Origin: Emiliania huxleyi CCMP1516
Taxonomy: Eukaryota; Haptophyta; Isochrysidales; Noelaerhabdaceae
Reading direction: 5' to 3'
Assembly (NCBI RefSeq): GCF_000372725.1
Contig: NW_005199274.1
Span: 358,169-422,168, forward strand
DNA: 64,000 nt
This document shows positions 40,919-50,100 of this stretch, piece by piece; positions within the stretch are counted from its first letter, which is position 1; the number at the start of each line of letters is the position of its first letter. A model generated the notes under the pieces. That model had not been told where the DNA came from. It saw nothing but the letters and a program-made list of their open reading frames with translations, and did not search any database. The translations under genes and the position numbers were made by a program.

Positions 40919-42434
40919 AGGAAGATGTGGCCGGCTCGTGGGAAGGCAGCCCCCGTGGGAACGCCACCCCGGCCCCCTCCCGACACCGGAGCGGTGCTCC
41001 GGGGGCACGCCCCCGTGCACCACCCCCGCTTATGAAACTGCACCACTCCCGATCGGGGGCGGTGCTCGGGGGGCACGCCCCCACGCACGCCCCCTCATAT
41101 GAACTGGCACCACCCCCGACTCGGAGCGGTGCAGTTCATATGAAACTGCGAGCGATTTTAAGATCAGGCCTGCCACTGGGCGAAAATCGGCCGTCCCTCA
41201 GTGCTTCCAGCCTGCCCGCTTCAGTTTCCTCAATTGGCTCGAATTTTGCTTGTAGAAAAAAGAATAGCGCCGATCGCGGGCCGCCGGAGCCAGGTGTATA
41301 TTATTTTTGCTTGGGGCGGACATCATGACGGGGTAGGTAGGGTAGGGTCTGGGCCCTCCCGTCGGGTTTTTCCCTCTCTCACGCCGGAATTTTCACAGCA
41401 GAAAAAGAATTTTTCCGTCCAAATCACGATGTCAACCCTCCCCAAGTCGTTGATCTGGTGCTTGTAGGGCTTGAGAGTGGCCTGCCATGTCACAGGAAGG
41501 ACTGTGGTTGCAGGATAGTACCACCAGCCATCACTTTAGTTGGTATAGTACCCCACCTTCACCCAGCCCGTGATTTCTTTTTTAGTTTCCCATAAGTAAG
41601 GTAGGTAGGTAGGTAGGTAGGTAGGGGCAGGGCAGGGGCCGGTCAGGTTTTTCCAGAATTTCATCATGATGTCCGCCCCAAGCAAAAATAAACGCCTCCT
41701 GCCGGAGCGGGCATTTCGAAGTGGTCAGCGGGCATTTCGAAGTGGTGCGGCGGCAGGCTGCCACCGCTGCCCGGGCGCCCCGAGCGGCGGCGGAGGGCCG
41801 CCCAGGCCACCACCAGTGCCCCTCCCACCGGCAGCGCGGCGGCAGCGGCGCCGACCGCCCCTCCATCAGCGGTGGCGCGACGGCTGTCGTCGGGGCGCCG
41901 GCAGGTGCCGCGCGCAGAGGGTGCCACCGGACCGGCCGACGCGCGCCCGGCGGAGCCTTCGTCGTGCATGGCGGGCTGAGCACCCCCGCGTCGCTTCTCG
42001 GCGCATTGGAGAGCAGAGGAAGCTGCTGGCGTCGCCGCTGGGATCGGCGGCGGCGCCAGCAGCGTTCTCGGATCTGAAGCCGACTTTGAGCGCCGATCGA
42101 TCGATCTGAGGGCTGGCCGATGGGTGGCGCTGGGACATCGCCGCCGCCGCGGAGGCCGGCGGCGACCAGAGGAGCGGTTGGGGCGCGTGGCGCATATGTT
42201 ACCTGCCAAGTGAGCATTCAAGTGTGCTTCGAGATTTATTCGAGATTTGTAACTTAGATTTTCGTTTCCAGCGGGGAGGTGGCAGACCTGATCTTAGAAT
42301 CGCTCCTGCGCACCGCTCCGGTGCACCGCTCCCGTGCGCAATTAGGAGCGGGGGTGAGCCAGGTGGCGTGCCCCTCTAATGGGGGGTGGCGTTCCCACGG
42401 GGGCTGCCTTCCCACGAGCCGGCCACATCTTCCT
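40919..42434. mobile_element. 1516-bp element bounded by perfect 52-bp inverted repeats
   Basis: 40919-40970 and 42383-42434 are exact reverse complements over 52 bp (left end begins AGGAAGATGTGGCCGGCTCG). Similarity continues inward imperfectly, as gagcggtgc and gggcacgcc words. A smaller foldback element (41301-41691) lies inside. No transposase-like protein and no target-site duplication are seen. It is probably a non-autonomous DNA transposon. Confidence 0.85.
41301..41691. mobile_element. 391-bp nested foldback element
   Basis: 41301-41328 and 41664-41691 are perfect 28-bp inverted repeats (beginning TTATTTTTGCTTGGGGCGGA). Inside each end lie ggtaggtagg arrays (41331-41347 and 41599-41626). 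This resembles the 229-bp element at 32478 in plan, although the end sequences differ. It is inserted in the 1516-bp element. Confidence 0.85.
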
Positions 42435-43173
42435 ATATGGGACACGATGTCTCAAATATGAGGGGTTTTGACTCCTACCGGCTCCTGACGCTATCCCTGG
42501 CAGCTCTAATGACCAGGATCAGTACTTCAGTAGTGTTGTGATAGCGGGTGCCCATACTAGCGCAGGAGCTGCCACACTCGCCCGGACCGCCCCCTTCTGG
42601 GGCCGGTTCCGCAGCCCGCGAGAGCCGACAGCGGGGCCGTGCCGTCGGTGCCTACTGCCGAGTGCCACAAACACTGCGCCGTCCCGCCATCACCTACAGG
42701 CTGTCTTGTGTGATGGCTGGGATGTCCAAAAACGCCACCATCTTGGCTCTTGCGACCTCAAACCCGCGAGCTGTATGGGTGGTCCTGACGTCGACAGACG
42801 CCCGATGACCACGGTGAAGCTGAGCCGGAACGCGTCGACAAGTCTCGTCTGAGCCCGTGGCGGTCGCCGGCTGAGTCGCTGTGCACGGGCCGGTACCTCA
42901 GGCGTCACCTCCGCAGCCTCTCAGGTCTCAAACTCCATCACCTCCGACGGGACGCCTTCGGTGGCACGCTCGGCGGCGACTTTGTGGCAGCTCCACAGCG
43001 AGCGCGGCGTCGAGCCTAATCGGTCTGATCGATTCGGCGCACTCCCTGGGTGCCAGGGAGTGCGCCGAACGCGCGAGCGGTGCGTCCTGCGCTGGCAGCC
43101 AGCGCTGGCTGCGGAGCTGCCACAAACTACATACTCTTGAGTTCGGGCGCCCTCTTGCGATGCGGCCGCGCCG
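42435..43173. other. upstream region of the GT31-like gene
   Basis: No convincing gene; an upstream exon of the transferase may be hidden here. It contains the perfect hairpin at 43033-43069. Confidence 0.45.
43033..43069. repeat. perfect 17-bp hairpin
   Basis: TTCGGCGCACTCCCTGG (43033-43049) and CCAGGGAGTGCGCCGAA (43053-43069) are exact reverse complements separated by three bases, about 105 bp before the transferase ATG. Confidence 0.9.
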
Positions 43174-44601
43174 ATGTCAGCAGCGGCGGCGGCGGCGGCA
43201 GCAGCTGTCAGTGTGCGTCCACCCGCTGGTTTTGCAGTGATCGGCATCATTGGGCCTGACAATGCAAAGTTGCGCAGTTCGCTGCGCGGATGGACGGAAG
43301 CCGTGTCGCCAGCTGTGCTCGCTCGCTTTGCCATCTCGTTGAGAGACCGCGCGTCGGCGCAGTGGCCGGCACAGGTCACAGCGGCTGAGCCCGATATCGA
43401 CTTCCTGGACTGCCTCGGGCAGCGCTCGGGGGCCGGTGTCGTCATCATATCCCTGTTCGACGCGTGGCTGCGACATGCGGTTGCTCGTTACCCTCACGCC
43501 ACTTTTGTGGGCCGCGCAGACTCCGACGCGGTGCCGAGCCCGAGCTGGCTGCTGGCAATGCTGGCTGCCGAATCAGAACGCCAGGCGCAGCACGGAGGTG
43601 TTGGCGAGCAGCACGTCTACGCGGGCTCGATGCAGTGGTACCACTGGGACGAGCTTGCCTTCCGCCCGTGGGGCTGGGGTATGGGGCCCCACGGAGCCCA
43701 CCGACGAGCCGTCCACGAGAATCCGAAGCACTGCACCGCCGAACCGTCACCGCGCTGCGCTGGCCCGTTTCCATTCGCTGCGGGTCCGCTGCTCATGCTG
43801 TCGAAACCACTTGCGCGCTGGTACACGCGTTCGGCTGCTGTCGCCAAGGCCGTGAGTGCGGCGCTTGACTCGCGCCTCAACCGCACGCGTGGCCACGGCG
43901 ACGACACGGACGGAGGAAAGGATTTGAGTCTAGCAGAGGCGCGTGCCCGTGGCCACTTCCTACCGCTCTCGGAGCCAGGTGATCTCGACGTGCGCATCTT
44001 CGACGATGTGTTCCTCGGCCATGCGTTCTGTGTGGGAGATGGCGGTGGCGTCGGCGGTCACAGCGCCGGTGGCGTGGGCGGCGTTAGCAATTTGACAATC
44101 CTCGCATTGCCTCCTGGCCTCATCGAGGACTTTCCCTGCGGCGGGGGCAAGTCCGGATGCCAGTCGGGACTTCGCCGCTTCAACTGGACCGTTAGTGGTG
44201 CGCCGCTCATTGCTCACCACATCCGCAAGCCTGAGTACGTGCCGCAGGCGCTCGCGCAGCTGCGTCGGGCACCGTTCGCCATCCCGCACGCCGCCGAGTG
44301 CCGTCCCTTTAGTCCGGCCCACACGCCCGCGCCACGGCCCTACTGCCTTCGAGAGGGCCGCTCCTGGCAGTGGTGCACTCTCCCTTTCAAGCCCGCTCCG
44401 CCCATGAAGCAGCCTCCGCGCAAGCCGCTCAAGCCCAAGCCCAAGGGGACCGCCAAGCCCACGTTTTGGGACATTTTCAGTGTCTCTCTCTCTCTCAGTG
44501 TATGTAGCTCTTACGTACACTCCCGTAGGAGGACTCTGCTGACAGGGTTTGCGATGAGGAGCGACCATATTTTCGACGCTTTTGCCTTTTGGCCCATTTA
44601 A
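43174..44601 (+). CDS. GT31-like glycosyltransferase (beta-galactosyltransferase type)
   Basis: A single frame of 475 aa runs from ATG 43174. Family features: RGWTEAV near the start, VIISLFDAWLRHAVARYPH, then TFVGRADSDAVPSPSWLLAM containing the DSD metal site, YAGSMQWYHWDE, FAAGPLLMLSKPLARWY and DLDVRIFDDVFLGHAFC. These match the order in GT31-type enzymes (DxD, then an exD/DV..G motif). The C-terminal segment is Pro/Lys-rich. The final part (from about FSVSLSLSVCSSYVHSRRRT) is encoded by an R2 dispersed repeat, so the native end has been replaced. No signal anchor is visible, so an upstream exon is likely. It probably acts in the Golgi; the sugar specificity is unknown. Confidence 0.7.
   Translation: MSAAAAAAAAAVSVRPPAGFAVIGIIGPDNAKLRSSLRGWTEAVSPAVLARFAISLRDRASAQWPAQVTAAEPDIDFLDCLGQRSGAGVVIISLFDAWLRHAVARYPHATFVGRADSDAVPSPSWLLAMLAAESERQAQHGGVGEQHVYAGSMQWYHWDELAFRPWGWGMGPHGAHRRAVHENPKHCTAEPSPRCAGPFPFAAGPLLMLSKPLARWYTRSAAVAKAVSAALDSRLNRTRGHGDDTDGGKDLSLAEARARGHFLPLSEPGDLDVRIFDDVFLGHAFCVGDGGGVGGHSAGGVGGVSNLTILALPPGLIEDFPCGGGKSGCQSGLRRFNWTVSGAPLIAHHIRKPEYVPQALAQLRRAPFAIPHAAECRPFSPAHTPAPRPYCLREGRSWQWCTLPFKPAPPMKQPPRKPLKPKPKGTAKPTFWDIFSVSLSLSVCSSYVHSRRRTLLTGFAMRSDHIFDAFAFWPI
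44478..44575 (+). repeat. R2 dispersed repeat inside coding sequence
   Basis: The stretch with gtgtatgtagctcttacgta, ctcccgtaggaggactctg and ctgacagggtttgcgatgag matches, inverted, 16645-16760. Shorter relatives are at 32795-32828 and 38425-38480. Confidence 0.75.
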
Positions 44602-44798
44602 ATCCGTGCAACAACCCGCGCGGCGCGCAGGGTCTCCGGGCGTGAGAGGCGTTCGGTCAGTCGCGTAAGCTCTCTGTGCCAGTAGCTACATACTGACGTA
44701 CACGTGTATACATCATAAGGCATCAACACACACCCCACCTCTAATCTCAAAGTCTGAACTCTTCAAATCTGAATGGGAATCTAAATTGAGCTAACCTC
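44602..44798. other. convergent intergenic region
   Basis: AT-richer spacer between converging genes. Nothing recognised. Confidence 0.4.
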
Positions 44799-47000
44799 TC
44801 ATCTGACGACTGCACTCAGCGCTGGCGCGCCCTTTCGCACGCTGTGGTTGCCGGCCGCGCGGTGGCCGGCGGCTGCGCCTGCGGTCGCTGGGCGCGCCAC
44901 TTGCTTCGGCGGCGTGATATACGGCGGCGTCGGCAGGTCTCCCCTGCAGCGGCAGAAAGCGCACGGGGCGGGCGCCATCATGTCCGCGCCCGGCCTCGCG
45001 GCGCCGTCGCGGCCGCGGCACTTTGCGCACGTGGACGGCAAGTTGCAGTCGCCGTGCGCGGGGCGGATGGTGCGGTTGTGCGCCGACTGCCAGAGCAGCT
45101 TGAACTCGTGCGGCAGGTGCTCGATCGTGGTGCCGCACTGGTACGAGTACAGGTTCCACTCGGCCTGCGGGCGAGCAGGTGCGGGCAGGCAGAGGGCCGT
45201 GAGCATACTCGCAGAGCGGCGGCGGGCGAGACCGGTCCGTCCGCGCCTGCTGCGAGAACCAGCACTGGTTGTACTCCGGGTAGACCTCGAGCACGTCGCG
45301 CCGGTCGCGCGCGAACTGCGCGCAGTTCCACGCGGTGTAGAGGCCGGTGAAGATCTTGTCGTTGCGCGCGCGCTGGTTGGAGGGGTGCTTGACGACAGAG
45401 TCGCCGTCCACAAAGTGAAAGGTGAGCTTTGGCGAGAGGAGGGACATGCGGCAGCCCGACAGCGCGTGCAGCGCCTGGCGGGCAGCGACGCTCCGAGAGG
45501 CGTCGGGGGAGGGCGAGCGGAACGCGGCGCCCCGGCGGGGCCGTGGTGCGCCTGCATCAGCGAGGTGGCCACCATCGAGACGCCGACGAGGGTGAAGCCG
45601 AGGATCAACCGCGGGACCTAAAGGAAGGGGAAAGAGCGAGGCTCGGAGACGGCTCAGGAGAAGTCGCGCGAGCCGAGCACCAGCCGCGGCCACCCACTCT
45701 CGCGGGAAGGCCCAGCAGTCGTGCCCCGGGTGCTGCAGCCCGGTGCCGCGGCGGGCGATCGCGTGCTCGACGCCGAAGGCTGCGACGGGGCGAGGAGGGC
45801 GCAGCGGCAGCGGTGAGACGGGACCGCGGTGCTAGCGCCGATGGCGGTGCCGCACGGTGCCGGACGGCTGGGCTAGCGAAGGGGCGCGCAGGGCAAGCAT
45901 GCATTGGCGACTGGCGACTGGGGTGTGTGTGGGGTGTGGGGTGTGGTGGTGGTGGCGGTGGTGGTGGTGGTGGTGGGGGGGGGGGGGGCGGACCGGGCTC
46001 GACATGCTCAAACTCCTCGCGGATGGACGAGATTGGCACGCCCGGCATCACCTGCCCGGAGGGGTGCAGGCTTCGACTCCTCTCGGCTCCGCTCGGCTCC
46101 GCTCGGCTCAGTGAGGCTCCGCTCGGCTCATCTCGGCTCATCTCGTCTCATCTCGGCTCATCTCGGGTGATGCCGGCCCATCTCGGCCTGCATCTGGCGG
46201 GCGAGCTTGAGGTAGAAGGGCGGCTGGAGGCCGATGTCGATGTTCGTGTAGATGAGGTACTTGCCGCTGCCGCGGCTGTAGCCGGCATACAGCAGCATGT
46301 TGAGGAAGGGGAGCCGGACGGGGTGGCGGAACTGCGGGTCGGGAGGGGAAGGTGGGGAAGTGCATCGGAGGGGCTGGGGGAGGGGGGAGGGAGCACGAGT
46401 GCATCGGAGGGGCTGGGGGGGGGGAGAAAAAAAAAAATCCGTCCTTGTCAGATTCGGCGGCGAGGGCCTGAAAGATCCTGGCTTGGCGGGNNNNNNNNNN
46501 NNNNNNNNNNNNNNNNNNNNNNNNNNNNNNNNNNNNNNNNNNNNNNNNNNNNNNNNNNNNNNNNNNNNNNNNNNNNNNNNNNNNNNNNNNNNNNNNNNNN
46601 NNTAACCTGAACACGATAGAGAAAGACGGGGGAAGGGGGGGGGGGGAGCCACTGCAGCTAATCTCGGCGAATCTCGGCGAATCTCGGGTACTCTCGCCGT
46701 CCGACAGCCACTGCAGCTAATCTCGGCGAATCTCGGCGCATCTCGGGTACTCTCGCCGTCCGACAGCCACTGCAGCTAATCTCGGCGAATCTCGGCGAAT
46801 CTCGGGTAGGAGGCCTCGACGGCAATGCCCTGTGCGGCGGCGAGCGCCGACGCGTGCGAGATGGACGCGAGGGTAACTCGCTGCGCCTGCCGGTGCTCGG
46901 AGCTGTTGCCCGGGTCGAAGGGGTTGACGACGTGCGTGAAGGAGATCGCCTGCGCGAGAGATGGGCCGAGGTGAGCCGAGGTGAGCCGAGGTGAGCCGAG
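44799..47000 (-). CDS. glycosyltransferase-like protein with TNxDI motif (interrupted by gap)
   Basis: Exons in gene sense: AISFTHVVNPFDPGNSSEHR and RVTLASISHASALAAAQGI (about 46950-46810). Then, after the assembly gap, FRHPVRLPFLNMLLYAGYSR and GKYLIYTNIDIGLQPPFYLK (46330-46190); next RRGTGLQHPGHDCWAFPREW (about 45770-45700), LILGFTLVGVSMVATSLMQA, LTFHFVDGDSVVKHPSNQRA, YTAWNCAQFARDRRDVLEVY and finally AEWNLYSYQCGTTIEHLPHE. It ends SAVVR at TGA 44799-44801. The YTNxDI and HPGHDC.xFPR motifs belong to an algal transferase-like family of unproved activity. The gap may hide one exon. There is no separate start: the first exon follows the sulfotransferase exons on the same strand, so the two may be one gene. 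Confidence 0.6.
46080..46165. repeat. ctcggctccg/ctcatctcgg intron array
   Basis: Units of about 10 bp (tcggctccgc, tcggctcatc) fill the intron beside the YTNIDI exon. Confidence 0.8.
46491..46602. other. assembly gap (112 N)
   Basis: Undetermined bases sit within intron-like repeat sequence. The true length is unknown. Confidence 1.
46655..46806. repeat. about 63-bp units built from CTCGG words
   Basis: Three successive blocks of aatctcggcgaatctcggcg, gggtactctcgccgtccgac and agccactgcagct fill the intron after the NPFDPGNSSEH exon. A gaggtgagcc array (46967-47060) fills the intron before it. Confidence 0.85.
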
Positions 47001-47159
47001 GTAAGCCGAGATGAGCAGAGATGAGCAGAGAAGAGCAGAGATGAGCAGAGAAGTGAGCCGAGGCTTCGCGACGAAGTGCAAAGGGGGTGGATGGGTGGAG
47101 GGTGGGTGGGGGTGGGTGGAGGGTGGGGGGTGGGGGTGCGGGGGGCGTGGCCTGCGCTC

Positions 47160-50100
47160 GCAGCGGCGGCGGCGCCGTCTGCGCCCAGGTGGTGAACCAG
47201 TGCGGCGGCCTCGGCCGTGTCTTGGCGGAGGACGCCGGGGACGGCATCTGCGCTAGCCGCTGCGTCGCGAGGCGGCGCGTCCACGCGTCGCAGCAGCGCG
47301 GCGGCTTGGCGGAGGCGGCGGCCTCGGCGAGCCGCTGCTGGATGAAGTCCTGCCGCACAGCGTCAGACCAGGATATGGGGAGATGTGGGGAGATGTGGGG
47401 AGATTTGGGGAGATGTGGGGAGGTATGGGGAGATAGGGGGAGATATGGGGAGGTATGGGGCGATATGGGGAGATATGGGGAGATGTGGGGAGATATGGGG
47501 AGGTATGGGGCGATATGGGGAGATGGGGAGGTATGGGGAGGTATGGGGAGGTATGGGGCGATATGGGGAGATGGGGAGGTATGGGGAGGTATGGGGCGAT
47601 ATGGGGAGATGTGGGGAGGTATGGGGAGGTATGGGGCGATATGGGGAGATGTGGGGAGGTATGGGGAGGTATAGGGAGATGTGGGGAGATGTGGGGAGAT
47701 GTGGGGAGACGTGGGGAGATGTGGGGAGATGTGGGAGACCTGCCGCACGGCGTCGGACCAGGTGCCTGCGGGGGAGTGACGCAAGTCGTGAAGATGTACC
47801 GGGGGCGTGCATGGAGCGACGACGACAGCGGCACGGCGTGCTAGTACCGCCGCGCAACCCGTCTTCTCGTAGCGCGAGTCGGCATGCAAGGACGCCACAC
47901 AAGGGCCTGCAGTTCCGCCATCTATCGGCAGCGTGCCCTCGGGCAGCGAGCTCGGCGCGCGCGGGCGCTTCTTCGGCTTGGCCTTGGCGGAGAGGGTGAA
48001 GGCGCGGTCGAGGTGCGCCTCGGGCACCTGCGGGCAATCTCGGTCAATCTCGGTCAATCTCGGGCCATCTCGGGCCATCTCGCGGTCGAGGTGCGCCTCG
48101 GGTGGGCGGGACGGACGTGTCGGTGGATGTGAGGACGTGTCGGGGGGCATACACACATGTGTGCATATGTGGGTGGGCGTGTGGGTGGGCGTGTGGGTGG
48201 GCGTGTGCGTGGGCGTGCGTGGGTGGGCATGCCGGCGTGCCGTGGCGCGTGGGGTGGCGCTGGCTTGGCAGCGCGGGCCGGCGAAGCGGCGGCCGTGCGG
48301 TGCAAGGGAGCGAGACTGGAGCACAATGCTGCCGGGCTGTGCGTGTGTGGGGGGAGGGGGAGCGGGCGCCTCCAGAAAGGCCGCGAGGTCCCGCACGTAC
48401 TCCTTAGCGTTGCCGAGCATGTGCGTGTAGTTGACCACGCGGAACGAGTCGGGCGGGAGGGCGGCGAGCTGCGAGTGCATCTCGTCGAGCTGCGAGAGGA
48501 AGAGCTCGACCTACGCGGGAGGCAATCCCGCGCAATCTCGCGCAATCTCGCGCGATCCCGCGCGATCCCGCGCAACCTCGCGCAATCCCGCGCAATCTCG
48601 CGCAATCTCGGCTGATCTCCGCACTATCTTGGGTGATCTCAGACGACCTCGGACGATCTCGGACGATCTCGCCGCGGCGCAAGGAGAGAGAAGGAGCCGC
48701 CTGCTTGTGCAGCTTAAACGTCCTCCCCGCCCGCCGCCAAATCTTGGGCAGCCCGCGGTTGTTCATCGACATGATTGCGTCGACCGGCTCGCGCCAGAGC
48801 GCCACGACCTTGAGCCGAACGCCGGCGAGCTCGCAGAGGTACTGCAGGTCGGCGAGGCGCGGGTAGTGCGTCCCATCCTCCGTCTCGTTGCCTAGTTGTA
48901 ATATATATAATATAATATAATATAATATAATATAATATAATGTGTCCCATCCTCCGTCTCGTTGCCTAGTTGCGAGAAGGGGTACGAGAACACCTCCCCA
49001 CCAGATCTCCACCAGATCTCCCCAGATCTCGTTGCCGGAGCGAGAAGGGGTACGAGAACATCTCCCCAGATCTCCCCAGATCTCCCCAGATCTCGTTGCC
49101 GGAGCGCGAGAAGGGGTACGAGAACATCTCCCCAGATCTCCCCAGATCTCCCCAGATCTCGTTGCCGGAGCGCGAGAAGGGGTACGAGAACATCTGGCCG
49201 ATCGGCTGGTACGAGATGTTGCGGTTCTTGCCTGCGCCACAAGGGCGGCGAGGCGTGAGGAAGATATGGGGAGATATGGGGAGATATGGGGAGATTGCCT
49301 GCGCCACAGGGAGGCGAGGCGTGAGGAGCCTAGGGCTCGAGCTCAGACATGGGGAGATGTGGGGAGATGTGGGGAGATATGGGGAGGTGTGGGGAGATGT
49401 GGGGAGGTATGGGGAGATATGGGGAGATATGGGGAGATATGGGGAGATATGGGGAGATGTGGGGAGGTGTGGGGAGGTATGGGGAGGTATGGAGAGATGT
49501 GGGGAGGCATGGGGCGAGGCGTGAGGAGCCAACGCTAGAGGCCGTCCTCGCATTCGCCTTCCCGGGACCCGGTGCTGCCTTCTGACTGTCGTCGCTGTCT
49601 CTCCCTTCTCGACTGTCTGTGCTTGTGCGTCTTGGGTCCCGGGGCTGTGTGCTTGCGTGAGGAGCCTAGGGCTCGCGCTGAGAGGGGGGGTGTCGACCCT
49701 CGCGTGGGACTCGGCGCGTTGCCTGTCTGGCTAGCCGCTCTCTGCCAGTCTGCCCGTTCTCTCGACTGTCCGTGGCGTGCGATCTGGGCCCCCGGGGGTG
49801 TGCTGCTGCGGTGTGAAGAGGCCGCCTCTCCCCACAGCCGCTCCAGGCGCGGGGAGTGCGTGGCGGAGTCCGTCGGACCAGGCTCCCCCCAGGCTCCCCC
49901 GCCGAGGGGGTGGAGGCATCCTGGCGAGATCTCGGCGAGATCTCGGCTAGCGGTGCCAATCTCGGCTGCATCTCGGCTACATCTGCCGTCGAGCAGCCTG
50001 CCCTCGCGCTGCAATCTCGGCTGCATCTCGGCTGCATCTCGGCTGCATCTCGGCTACATCTGCCGTCGAGCAGCCTGCCCTCGCGCTGCTCCTGCATGCC

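Noticed and set aside
45429-46610. Plus-strand ORF running into the assembly gap
   Set aside because: It reads through unknown bases and G-runs opposite the minus-strand exons with YTNIDI and HPGHDC motifs.
47250-47840. Long ORFs encoding endless IPPHISPYLP or GEIWGDMGRYGE repeats
   Set aside because: They only translate the intron array in frames without stops; the sulfotransferase exons lie on the minus strand around them.
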